The position numbers and the translations under genes were made by a program. From CAISIP01 sp031396205 (GTDB lineage: Bacteria; Pseudomonadota; Gammaproteobacteria; Burkholderiales; Burkholderiaceae_C), in assembly GCA_031396205.1 (NCBI GenBank), contig JANNKH010000015.1, forward strand, positions 62,001 to 126,000: DNA of 64,000 nucleotides, in the 5' to 3' direction. Under the pieces are notes generated by a model, which saw nothing but the letters and a program-made list of their open reading frames with translations, ran no database searches and was not told the DNA's origin. Shown one piece after another: positions 34,755 through 43,000 of the stretch (its first letter is position 1; the number at the start of each line of letters is the position of its first letter).

Positions 34755-34923
34755 TGCGTGCGGCGCACTGCGGCGTGAACCTTGGGAGCGGCCCGGCGGT
34801 TCAGCGACAAAGCCTGCGTGCGGCGCACTGCGGCGTGACCCTTGGGAGCGGCCCGGCGGTTCACAACTGAAGCCTGCGTGCGGCGCACTGCGGCGTGACC
34901 CTTGGGAGCGGCCCGGCGGTTCA
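34755..34923. repeat. Three tandem 60-bp repeats between gspM and gspN
   Basis: A 49-bp block (TGCGTGCGGCGCACTGCGG at its start, TTGGGAGCGGCCCGGCGGTTCA-type end) recurs at 34755-34803, 34815-34863 and 34875-34923 with 11-bp spacers, a period of exactly 60. Only a few bases differ. The last block contains the gspM stop codon. The core TTGGGAGCGGCCCGGC also occurs at 29201. On the minus strand it is GC-rich and could fold strongly between two genes of one operon. Confidence 0.9.
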
Positions 34924-35400
34924 TTCGGCCGGCAATTGCAGCACGATGCTTCCGCTCCAACCGCTGGGGTCTCGGGTCAGCCGGGACTGGGTGACGACGA
35001 CCCGGGCGGCGCTGCGGGCCTGACCCAGCCATTGCGCCAACGCGGGGGAAGACACGCCAGTCAGGGTGACGGTGACCCGGTCGCCGGCGTTGCTGATCTG
35101 TGCCTGGCCGCTCAGGCGCTGCTGCAAAGACGACTGGACAGCGCGCAAGGCTTCGTCGCGCCGTACCACTGGTCGCGTCTGCAACTCCCGTGCCTGTGCG
35201 GCCAGCAGTTCCATCGATTGCAGTTGGCGATCGAGCTGCGCCAGGCGCGCCGGGGCGGATTGCAGCGCCCGCACGGCCGGCGCGATGCCCAGCCCCCATA
35301 GCAGGGCCAGCAATACCAGTACGGCGGCCAGTCCGATCAACCAGCGTTCCCGTTCGGCCAGTCTCGACCAATGCTGTTGCATTTTTCCCGGCAAGGTCAT
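34921..35400 (-). CDS. gspM: Type II secretion protein GspM
   Basis: This 159-residue bitopic protein has a short cytoplasmic N-terminus, a membrane segment at about 23-41 (IGLAAVLVLLALLWGLGIAP) and a coiled-coil then ferredoxin-like periplasmic domain. It partners with GspL in the inner-membrane platform. Its ATG overlaps the gspL stop (ATGA). Its own stop lies in the third of the 60-bp repeats. Confidence 0.92.
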   Translation of the reverse strand: MTLPGKMQQHWSRLAERERWLIGLAAVLVLLALLWGLGIAPAVRALQSAPARLAQLDRQLQSMELLAAQARELQTRPVVRRDEALRAVQSSLQQRLSGQAQISNAGDRVTVTLTGVSSPALAQWLGQARSAARVVVTQSRLTRDPSGWSGSIVLQLPAE

Positions 35401-36605
35401 GTCCGCTCCGCCATGCGCAGCACCAGCCGATCGGCCTCGCGTTGCACCGAGTAGCCAGCCGCCACAAGTTTGCTGCGCAGCGCGTCGAACTGTGCGTCCG
35501 TCAGGTCGATCCCACGCGCCGTCAACTGGCCAGGCGCAAAATCGAGCCCGCTGGCATAGCTGGCCGCTGGCAAGCCCGAGCCCAGAGCGGACACCATGGA
35601 TTCCATATCATCGCCGCCCAGGCCGCCACTGCCCTGGCGCAGCACAGTGAGTTCGCGTTGCATCTGCAGCGGCGCGTCGACGATGGTCCGCACTTTCGGA
35701 AAGGTGCGGGTCAAAAGGGACCTTACCTGCGCCTGTTTGTCCTTCGCAGCAGCATCGAGTCGCCAGGCCCAGGCATTGAGGCCCACCAGATTCACCAGCA
35801 GCAACGCCAATGCACCCCACCGGGTGGCGCGCAACGACGGCGCGCGCCAGAGCGCAGAGGCTTGCTGGCGCCAGCGACGCGCCATGCGGCCGTGCCCGGT
35901 GAGCGACAGCTCGAATTGGGTCAGGTCCCATCGGCATTGGCTGGCGTCCACCAGGCCCTGCGCCTTTGGCTGTACCGCCACCGCGCGCCCCAACACCTGC
36001 TCGGCCAGTTCCGCGACCAACGGCTCCGCCCGGATATCAAGCTGTTCGGCTTGTGCCATTCGCGCGGCAATCACCGCTGGCGCGGTCGCCAACGGCAGGT
36101 AAGTGACCCCCTCGGGCTCCCGCAACACCAGACCGGCATCGTGAGCCGGCCCGGTCACGTGCATACGCAAGACGCCACCGGGCTCCGCAGGGTCTGGCGT
36201 AAATTCGGGAACCACCCTGCTGGCAGGTCGCTTGGCTTGCTCGAAGAAGTCCAGCACTGCCCGCATCCAGGCCTTGTCATACACCGCCACCAGCGTCTGC
36301 CCGTCGGCCAGGCGATCGGGTACCAGGGCATAGGCCATCAGCGCGGCATCGTCCAGCAGGCGCTCTTCCAGCAGGCCGTCCAGCGCCGCGCGCAGCCGGT
36401 TGGACGATACCGGCGGCAATGCCGCCCGGTGCCACGACAGCGCCCGCGCGGGCACCGCCAGCACCAATAGTTCCGCTTCTGGCAGCAAGGCCAGCGGCGC
36501 AGTCCCGTGGCCAGACACCGTGCGGCCATCCGATGACATTGCATAGTCGAACTCGGTCGTGACCGTCGGTCGTACCAGGGACAATGCGAGCGTCAAGGTT
36601 GGCAT
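35397..36605 (-). CDS. gspL: Type II secretion protein GspL
   Basis: GspL recruits GspE to the membrane. The 402-residue protein has an actin-like cytoplasmic domain (residues about 1-240), one membrane segment (about 258-276: WGALALLLVNLVGLNAWAW) and a periplasmic ferredoxin-like domain that should pair with GspM. ATG 36605 gives MPTLTLALSLV. It follows gspK by 43 bp and overlaps gspM. Confidence 0.93.
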   Translation of the reverse strand: MPTLTLALSLVRPTVTTEFDYAMSSDGRTVSGHGTAPLALLPEAELLVLAVPARALSWHRAALPPVSSNRLRAALDGLLEERLLDDAALMAYALVPDRLADGQTLVAVYDKAWMRAVLDFFEQAKRPASRVVPEFTPDPAEPGGVLRMHVTGPAHDAGLVLREPEGVTYLPLATAPAVIAARMAQAEQLDIRAEPLVAELAEQVLGRAVAVQPKAQGLVDASQCRWDLTQFELSLTGHGRMARRWRQQASALWRAPSLRATRWGALALLLVNLVGLNAWAWRLDAAAKDKQAQVRSLLTRTFPKVRTIVDAPLQMQRELTVLRQGSGGLGGDDMESMVSALGSGLPAASYASGLDFAPGQLTARGIDLTDAQFDALRSKLVAAGYSVQREADRLVLRMAERT

Positions 36606-36648
36606 GGGCAGATTGTAGTAAGGGGCATGCTCATGTGCTGCACACGGC

Positions 36649-37644
36649 TCAGCGCACGGGTTCCAGCGCCAGCTGCGGTTCGCGCGACTCGCGCTCGCGC
36701 CAAACCGTCGTGACGGCAATGCCATTGCGCTGCACCAAAGAGTGCTCCAGCACCTCGGTGTCCTGCAGACGCAATCGACCGCGGACTTCAAAAAAGCGCG
36801 ATGCGACACCCACCTCGCTCGGATTGAGCGTGGTGCCCGCGGTCGGCAGGAATTTGGCCACCTCCGACAAGGTGCGAAACGGTGCACGGCCGCGGATGCT
36901 GACCAGGTTACGGGCATCGGACATATCGACGCCTTCGATGCGCGCGGCGATGACTTCGGCGCTGGCGGTATTCAGGTTGACCTGGGTCCGCGTGGGCAAC
37001 ACCGTCACAAAGGGTTCCAGCTGGCGCACCGTGTCCGCGGAAAGGCCTAGCCAGCGCAACTGCGCGACCTGGCGCGGAAGGATCGGCACCACGGCGGTCG
37101 CATCGCCCGGGTCGCGCGCGTCCAGCGCCAGCAGCAAGTTGGCGACCATGCGGTCGAGCTCGCCCGTGTCCAGTCCCAGCAGCGCGAACAGACGCTGGAA
37201 AGCCTGCTGATCGGGCTCCGACACGCGATTGCCGACCACCAGGTTGGCGATATTCAGACGCGCCTGCGCGTCGGTTATCTGGCCCGACAGGAACGCGTCC
37301 TCGCCCAGGTCGGCATTGTTGCGGTCGATCGCCAAAAACGTGGACAACCGGGCTTCGCTCAGCGGGATGCTCCAGGGCTCGGCCAGATGATCCGCGCCGC
37401 CGGTGCGACCATCCTCGCTCAGTATCAGGCGCGCCCAGTCCAGCGCACCGACCAGGATCCAGCTTGCCTGCAGGCGCTCGCGTTCCCGCGCCTCGATTTC
37501 GACTCCGCGCCACTGCTGCCACAACGCGGCTGCTGCCATGGTGACGACCAACGCCACGGTGAGCATGGCCAGCAACAGCGCAGCCCCGCCATGGCGTCGC
37601 CAGGGAGCGCGCGCCCGCCGTAACCGGGTCGACGCTGGCGCCAT
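36649..37644 (-). CDS. gspK: Type II secretion minor pseudopilin GspK
   Basis: GspK caps the pseudopilus tip. The 331-residue protein has a prepilin-like N-terminus (RRHGGAALLLAMLTVALVVTM; cleavage after Gly, and Glu at +5 replaced as usual in GspK), followed by the large alpha-helical domain with helix-hairpin-helix-like NLNTASAEVIAARI. The ATG at 37644 overlaps the gspJ stop by one base (TGATG); a GTG one codon upstream is possible. Confidence 0.93.
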   Translation of the reverse strand: MAPASTRLRRARAPWRRHGGAALLLAMLTVALVVTMAAAALWQQWRGVEIEARERERLQASWILVGALDWARLILSEDGRTGGADHLAEPWSIPLSEARLSTFLAIDRNNADLGEDAFLSGQITDAQARLNIANLVVGNRVSEPDQQAFQRLFALLGLDTGELDRMVANLLLALDARDPGDATAVVPILPRQVAQLRWLGLSADTVRQLEPFVTVLPTRTQVNLNTASAEVIAARIEGVDMSDARNLVSIRGRAPFRTLSEVAKFLPTAGTTLNPSEVGVASRFFEVRGRLRLQDTEVLEHSLVQRNGIAVTTVWRERESREPQLALEPVR

Positions 37645-38345
37645 CACGATCCGCCCGGTCCGAGCGTCGGCCGGACCCAGTCGCGCGTCAGGCGACCACT
37701 GACAGCCTGCCCGGCCGATACATTGAGCACCAGCCGCACCGCGTCGGGCAATGGTGCCAGGTAAACCGGAACGTCGGCGCCGGCAGTGGCATTGGACAGG
37801 GGGCTGGTCCAGCTGTTGTTACGAAAATAATAGACCTGCCAGTCGTCTACCGCCACGATTGGCACCTCGCGGCGGCGCAGTTCCTCGGTCGGGTTCTGGC
37901 CCCACCAGGCGGCCTGCTGCCAGGCGATGGTCCAGTCAGCGCGCGAGCGCAACACCTCGGATTGCCAGCGCAGCCATTGGCGCCGGCCATCGACGTCGCG
38001 CGTGCCCCAGGCCACCACACGCAGGCCACCCCCGTTGTCCTGCCCCGGGCCGGCAGCTGGCGGGTCGTCGAAGGGCGCCTTGCGGGTGACGCGCAAAACA
38101 CGGCCATCAAAATCGATCGCGTTAATGGGATTCGAGGGCGCCAACGCGTCGAGATCGGCACCCCATTGCGCCAGGCCCGCCTGCAAGGCCGACACGTCGG
38201 CACTGAATACCCGGGTGTCCGACTGCGCGCGCGCCATGCTGTCAATGCCGCGCCAGGCCATCAGGCTGAGTACGGCCATGACGGTCAAGGCCAGCAGCAA
38301 CTCGACCAGAGTGAATCCATGCAAGCGCGATCGCGACCGGGTCAC
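37644..38345 (-). CDS. gspJ: Type II secretion minor pseudopilin GspJ
   Basis: This 233-residue prepilin-like protein has the cleavage site LHG|FTLVELLLALTVMAVL with Glu at +5. It forms the tip complex with GspI and GspK. It starts with a GTG overlapping the gspI stop (GTGA). Confidence 0.94.
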   Translation of the reverse strand: MTRSRSRLHGFTLVELLLALTVMAVLSLMAWRGIDSMARAQSDTRVFSADVSALQAGLAQWGADLDALAPSNPINAIDFDGRVLRVTRKAPFDDPPAAGPGQDNGGGLRVVAWGTRDVDGRRQWLRWQSEVLRSRADWTIAWQQAAWWGQNPTEELRRREVPIVAVDDWQVYYFRNNSWTSPLSNATAGADVPVYLAPLPDAVRLVLNVSAGQAVSGRLTRDWVRPTLGPGGS

Positions 38346-38704
38346 TGGAAACTACCGGCGATGGTGGCGATCCGCACCACGACGAAATCACCATCGCGCA
38401 CCTGCGCTTCGACGCGCCGAAAGACCGGATTGGGCGTGGGAAATACGTTCAGCCTGCCGCTGAGCGTGCGTCCCGCCTGCTCGCAGGGAAAATCAGCCTC
38501 GCCCACCGCCGGCAACTGGCGTGACAAGCGCAGCCGGATCAACTCGTTCTCGACGCACAACCGACCCAGCAAAACATCGGATTGCCGCTGCGCATTGTTG
38601 GTCAACGCAATCGTGGCCTGCAGACCGGTCGTCAGCGCCAAGGCGACGATGCCCAAAGCCACCAGCACCTCGATCAAGGTGAATCCGCGAGCGGCCGTTG
38701 TCAT
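38342..38704 (-). CDS. gspI: Type II secretion minor pseudopilin GspI
   Basis: This 120-residue prepilin-like protein has cleavage at ARG|FTLIEVLVALGIVALAL and Glu at +5, followed by a short globular domain with two cysteines (RLCVENE, FPCEQ). It nucleates the pseudopilus tip. The ATG overlaps the gspH stop (ATGA). Confidence 0.94.
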   Translation of the reverse strand: MTTAARGFTLIEVLVALGIVALALTTGLQATIALTNNAQRQSDVLLGRLCVENELIRLRLSRQLPAVGEADFPCEQAGRTLSGRLNVFPTPNPVFRRVEAQVRDGDFVVVRIATIAGSFQ

Positions 38705-39216
38705 CGGGAACCGCCCGCGGCACCGTCCAGCGGCAGGATCGCGAACGGCCGCAGGCCATCGGTGCCGATGGTCAGGGTCTGGCCGGATTGCTCCAGCACG
38801 ATCTGCTGGCGGCTGATGATCGGCTCCGGGCCCAGCACCACCACAGCGTTTGCCTGCACGGCCACGCCGTCACCCAGCCAGGTCATGCGCTGTGCCAGAT
38901 CCCGGCTGCTCAGCACGAAGCTGCGATCCGGGTCCGCCGCCGCGGGCTGCGGCAAACCGGCGAATACAAAGCCGTCCGAGGTGGCGCGCCAGGTGACCGG
39001 CACGCCCGACGCGCGCGAACGCGCCCGCGCGGCCTCGAGCATCGCCACCAGGCGCAGGCCTTCGCGCTCGAGCTGTGTCTGGCCCACGTTGCGCAGCGTG
39101 AATCCGACACCGGCACTGGCAATCGCAACGATGGCCACCACCACCATCAGTTCGAGCAAGGTGAAGCCGGCAGCGCCAGCGGCAGCTGGACCCAGCTTAT
39201 TGCCAGGAGCCGACAT
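38701..39216 (-). CDS. gspH: Type II secretion minor pseudopilin GspH
   Basis: This 171-residue prepilin-like protein has the cleavage site GAAG|FTLLELMVVVAIVAIA. ATG 39216 lies inside the end of gspG, preceded by AAGGA, so the genes overlap by 20 bp. A longer in-frame extension upstream has no support. GspH links the tip to the GspG fibre. Confidence 0.92.
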   Translation of the reverse strand: MSAPGNKLGPAAAGAAGFTLLELMVVVAIVAIASAGVGFTLRNVGQTQLEREGLRLVAMLEAARARSRASGVPVTWRATSDGFVFAGLPQPAAADPDRSFVLSSRDLAQRMTWLGDGVAVQANAVVVLGPEPIISRQQIVLEQSGQTLTIGTDGLRPFAILPLDGAAGGSR

Positions 39217-39649
39217 CGGCGTCCTTGCCTTCGCCACCGGCCTGGCCGTCTGCGCCAAACGACAGCACGTCGATTTCCCCATGCAATCCCGGGTTCAGGT
39301 ATTGGTACGGCCGCCCCCACGGGTCTTGCGGCAGTTTGTCCAGATAGGCCTTCCAGTTGGGTGGAATCGGTCCGCTGGTCGGCTTGGCCACCAGCGCGGT
39401 CAACCCCTGTTCGGCGGCGGGATAGCGCTGGTTGTCGAGCCGATACAGCTTGAGTGCCTGTACCAGGTTGTTGACGTCGGTACGTGCGGCCACGGTCCGC
39501 GCATCGTCCGCGCGGTCGAGCACATTGGGCACGATCAGCGCCGCCAGCACGCCGATGATGACCAGCACGACCATCAACTCGATCAACGTGAAGCCGCGTC
39601 GAACGCGCGCCAGGCCAGCGCTGCGGCGGGCCAAGATATCCGATGTCAT
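39197..39649 (-). CDS. gspG: Type II secretion major pseudopilin GspG
   Basis: This 150-residue major pseudopilin has cleavage at RRG|FTLIELMVVLVIIGVLAAL with Glu at +5, and the typical C-terminal domain with DPWGRPYQYLNPG and SFGADGQAGGEG (calcium-site loop). ATG 39649 has GGGGAAAG upstream. It is the first gene of the minus-strand gsp operon and faces gspC across 64 bp. Confidence 0.97.
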   Translation of the reverse strand: MTSDILARRSAGLARVRRGFTLIELMVVLVIIGVLAALIVPNVLDRADDARTVAARTDVNNLVQALKLYRLDNQRYPAAEQGLTALVAKPTSGPIPPNWKAYLDKLPQDPWGRPYQYLNPGLHGEIDVLSFGADGQAGGEGKDADVGSWQ

Positions 39650-39713
39650 GAAGGCTTTCCCCGATTGATGCGGCCCCGTCCTGGACCGGGCACACACTGG
39701 ATGATAATCGGCC

Positions 39714-40298
39714 ATGACCCTGCTTTGGCCTTCCCGCCTCGTGGCGTTTTTTTTATGGCTGTTCGTTGCTGCATCGGCAAGCTACTGGATCCTGAAATTC
39801 GTCGGCCTGTCGCGCGCGCCGGTGGCTGCCGGGGTGGTCGCCACCGATGTGGCCACTGCCACCGTCGATGACCTGGTGCGTGTGCTGGGGCCGGCGACTG
39901 CGGTCCCGACGAGCGTCGTCAGCGTCACTGACGCGCCGGCAGTGGATCCGTCGGCGCGCATGCGCCTGCTCGGCGTGGTCGCGAATCGGCGCAATGTCGG
40001 TGTCGCGCTGATTTCGCTGGACGGCCAACCGGCGCGGCCCTACCGGATCGGCAGTGCACTGGATGGAGGCTACAAGCTGACCAGTGTTGCTGCCCGCTCG
40101 GCCACGTTGTCGCCGCAGCAGCAGGGCGTTGCGCCCATCACACTGGAACTGGCGTCGCCCGGTGCCATTGCATCGCTCCCGGCAGCATTGACATTGCCGC
40201 GGCCCCCTGGCGTGCCGCAACCGCTTGATGCGGGACTGCGCCAGGCGCCAGCCGTGCCCAGTGCGCCGCCCACTCCTGAAAACCCGCCCAGGGATTGA
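39714..40298 (+). CDS. gspC: Type II secretion inner-membrane protein GspC
   Basis: GspC links the inner-membrane platform to the secretin. This 194-residue copy has a membrane segment (residues about 9-29), a linker, and the homology region that contacts GspD N0 (residues about 81-130: MRLLGVVANRRNVGVALISL). It ends in a Pro-rich tail without a PDZ domain, a short form known in some proteobacteria. It is divergent from gspG; the 64 bp between them must hold both promoters. The name rests on the homology region and position. Confidence 0.85.
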   Translation: MTLLWPSRLVAFFLWLFVAASASYWILKFVGLSRAPVAAGVVATDVATATVDDLVRVLGPATAVPTSVVSVTDAPAVDPSARMRLLGVVANRRNVGVALISLDGQPARPYRIGSALDGGYKLTSVAARSATLSPQQQGVAPITLELASPGAIASLPAALTLPRPPGVPQPLDAGLRQAPAVPSAPPTPENPPRD

Positions 40299-40372
40299 CG
40301 CCCGACGCCGGCTTCATCCCGTTTGCGGCACTTTCGGGGAGCCTGGCTTGAATACCAACCAGAGGAACCAAA

Positions 40373-41383
40373 ATGAGTCACCCATCCGCGACCACAACCA
40401 CTTCGCCCACCACCGGTCAACCCATCGCATCGCGATTCAATGCCCGCAGCACGGCGATGGAGGTGGTCGAGGGCATGATGCTGGGTGGTCGCCGTGCTGT
40501 CGTTACCGGCGGCGCGGCCGGGCTCGGCCTGGAAACGTCGCGCGCGCTGGTGGCCGCAGGTGCGGCCGTGACCCTGGCGGTGCGCAACCTGGTGCAAGGC
40601 GAAGCTACGGCCACCCTGCTGCGCCAGCAGTTTCCAGCCGCCATGATTGTCGTGAGCCAGCTCGACCTGGCCAACCTGACCAGTGTGCGCAGGTTCACAT
40701 CCCAGTGGAATGACAGCGGGCAGGCGCTGCATATCCTGATCAACAACGCGGCTGTCATGGCCTGCCCCCTGGCGCGTAATGACAAGGGTTGGGAATCGCA
40801 GTTCGCCACCAACCACCTGGGACATTTTGCATTGGCAACCGGCCTGCTACCCGCCCTGCAATCGGCCGCGCTGGATGAAGGCGACGCGCGCGTGGTATGT
40901 CTCAGCTCGTCGGGGCACAAACTCGCCAGCGTGCAGATCGACGACATCCACTTCGAACGGCGGCCCTATGACAAATGGAAGGCATACGGCCAGGCAAAAA
41001 GCGCAAACGCGTTGTTTGCGCTGGGGCTGCATCTGCGCCACGGCGCACAGGGCATCACCGCCAACGCGGTTCATCCCGGCGGCATCATGACCGGGCTGCA
41101 AAAACACCTGACGACCGAGGAGATGCGGGCCATGGGCTGGTACAAGGAGGATGGCACGCCGCTGGACCTGTTCAAGAACCCGGCGCAGGGTGCTTCGACC
41201 AGTGTCTGGGCCGCAACCGCGCCCGCGCTGCAGGGTCACGGTGGCCTGTACCTGGAGGACTGCCGACAGGGCATACCGGCCGAACCAGGCAACCGCGTCT
41301 CCGGCTACGCGGCCCACATCATGGATGCCGACCTGGCCAACCAGTTGTGGCAGGCATCGGAGGCGATGCTGGCGAGTGTCTAA
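40373..41383 (+). CDS. Short-chain dehydrogenase/reductase (WW-oxidoreductase/retinol dehydrogenase-like)
   Basis: This 336-residue SDR has the cofactor loop TGGAAGLGLETSR, the NNAAVM motif, catalytic Ser in LSSSGH and Tyr/Lys in YGQAKSANALF. These are the elements of a classical NAD(P)-dependent SDR similar to retinol dehydrogenase-like enzymes. The N-terminus has an unusual 30-residue Ser/Thr-rich extension. Its stop overlaps the stop of the convergent cyclase gene by a few bases. The substrate is unknown. Confidence 0.88.
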   Translation: MSHPSATTTTSPTTGQPIASRFNARSTAMEVVEGMMLGGRRAVVTGGAAGLGLETSRALVAAGAAVTLAVRNLVQGEATATLLRQQFPAAMIVVSQLDLANLTSVRRFTSQWNDSGQALHILINNAAVMACPLARNDKGWESQFATNHLGHFALATGLLPALQSAALDEGDARVVCLSSSGHKLASVQIDDIHFERRPYDKWKAYGQAKSANALFALGLHLRHGAQGITANAVHPGGIMTGLQKHLTTEEMRAMGWYKEDGTPLDLFKNPAQGASTSVWAATAPALQGHGGLYLEDCRQGIPAEPGNRVSGYAAHIMDADLANQLWQASEAMLASV

Positions 41384-42801
41384 GACGGCGTTGGCGGGGC
41401 CTGGCCCGCGCCCGATGTCCATTCCTGCGGTTCACCCAGCGCCACCAGGTCCATCGGCTCGACCACACCAGCCACAGCGCGGGCAAACAGTTGCGGGTGC
41501 GCATGGTCCGGCGCATAGCCCTGCACCAGTGCCTGTGCATGGCACTGGTGGCTTGCCAATCCGCGCACCGATTCACGCTTGGTGTGGTTCTGCAACTTGG
41601 CAGCTCGGTTCACCGGGTTGCCGATGACCGCATATTCCAGCCGTCCCTCGTCGCCAATCACACCGCAGGTCACCGTGCCGGTATCCACGCCGATGCCGAC
41701 ACCGGGCGCCTGCAGGCCGGCCGCAGCCCGCTCCACACGCCAGGCCTCCAGCGCCTGCAGCAACTCCTGACCGCAACGCAGCGCGTCGGCGCAGAAAGTA
41801 TCCGAGATCTTGGTCGCGCCGAAGGTGACCATGATGCCGTCACCCAGATAGGTGGTGACGCTGCCATGGTGGCGATGGATGATCGGCACCGCAATGCCCT
41901 GGTATCGACGCAGGATGTCGATCAACTCGCGTGGCGGCAAGGTCGAGGCCATGGTGGTAAAGCCACGCAGGTCGATGAACATCGCCGCGGCCCGTCGCTG
42001 TTCGCCGTCGCCGCTTTGCAGCAATTCGTCGGCCGAGGACAGCCGCTCGGCGACCTCGGGCGCGAAGAACCGCGACAACTGCGATACCGCCGCCTGGTCG
42101 CCCACCGCCTGGAACAGCAATTGACGCGCGCGCGCCACGGACACCGACAGCACCAGCGTCACGATGACGATCGATACCACCCGATCGATCTCGCCGCCAA
42201 TCAGGATGCGACTGGAGTTCATGTATTCAACGTAGTCGTGGGTCACCAGCTCGGAACCACCGGGCGCGATCAGGGCATAGGACAGCAGCGCCAGCCAACC
42301 CGCGGCGGCCAGCAGGCCGGTAAACAGCACATAGGCCGGCGTAATCGTCAATGCCCGCAACACAATGAAGATGAACACATACAGCAGTGTCGGCGCCTTG
42401 AGGTAGAACGCGGCAGGCTGACCGTATTGCAGATGAAAACTCCAGATCGTGACCATCAGCATGCTGACATCCACCAGCACCGACAGGATGCGCATCGACA
42501 CCGGCAGGCTGGCGCGATAGGCCATTACCAGCCGCACCAGCGTGAACACGGCGTAAAAACTGAGGGCCCAGGGTACCGGATAGATCATGGAGTCAGGTGG
42601 CGCGGTGCCCGGCGCAACCAGGAACAAACCGCCAAGCACCGAAATCAGCGCTGCCTGTACCCAGCCGATCAGAATTTCGCTGCGCCGGTCCAGTTGCTTC
42701 AGCGAGCGCGCCACCCGCGCCGGCAGACGGTGTCCGGGATTGTCACGCCACTGACCCAGCCATCCGAGTACGGCCTTGGGTTCATCGGTAGTGGTTGCCA
42801 T
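41380..42801 (-). CDS. Membrane-bound class III adenylate/guanylate cyclase
   Basis: The 473-residue protein has about six membrane segments in residues 45-235, then a class III cyclase catalytic domain: FIDLRGFTTMAS with the first metal Asp, LGDGIMVTFGA with the second, and GVDTGTVTCGVIG. The substrate-selecting residues were not aligned, so cAMP or cGMP is open. The C-terminus past the domain (about 60 residues) is rich in Ala/Pro/His and unassigned. It is one of two cyclase-domain genes in the window. Confidence 0.88.
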   Translation of the reverse strand: MATTTDEPKAVLGWLGQWRDNPGHRLPARVARSLKQLDRRSEILIGWVQAALISVLGGLFLVAPGTAPPDSMIYPVPWALSFYAVFTLVRLVMAYRASLPVSMRILSVLVDVSMLMVTIWSFHLQYGQPAAFYLKAPTLLYVFIFIVLRALTITPAYVLFTGLLAAAGWLALLSYALIAPGGSELVTHDYVEYMNSSRILIGGEIDRVVSIVIVTLVLSVSVARARQLLFQAVGDQAAVSQLSRFFAPEVAERLSSADELLQSGDGEQRRAAAMFIDLRGFTTMASTLPPRELIDILRRYQGIAVPIIHRHHGSVTTYLGDGIMVTFGATKISDTFCADALRCGQELLQALEAWRVERAAAGLQAPGVGIGVDTGTVTCGVIGDEGRLEYAVIGNPVNRAAKLQNHTKRESVRGLASHQCHAQALVQGYAPDHAHPQLFARAVAGVVEPMDLVALGEPQEWTSGAGQAPPTPS

Positions 42802-43000
42802 ACCCGAGTATGTCGCGTCACTGCCGCAATTCTTTCAGATGGGCCCATATCCCCTGTTCCGGCAGATTGCTGGCTACCATGGCGCCGGGCGGCTGTATAT
42901 TGGCGAGGCGCGCACGACCATCGAGCCCGACCCGGTTGCGCCACCACCGGGCGATCGCGAAGTCGGGACCCTTCCTTATCTGTACTGTGGAGCTAGACCC

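Noticed and set aside
40975..42996. Plus-strand frame of about 670 codons across the SDR end and the cyclase
   Set aside because: It overlaps two well-supported genes and is low-complexity in composition.
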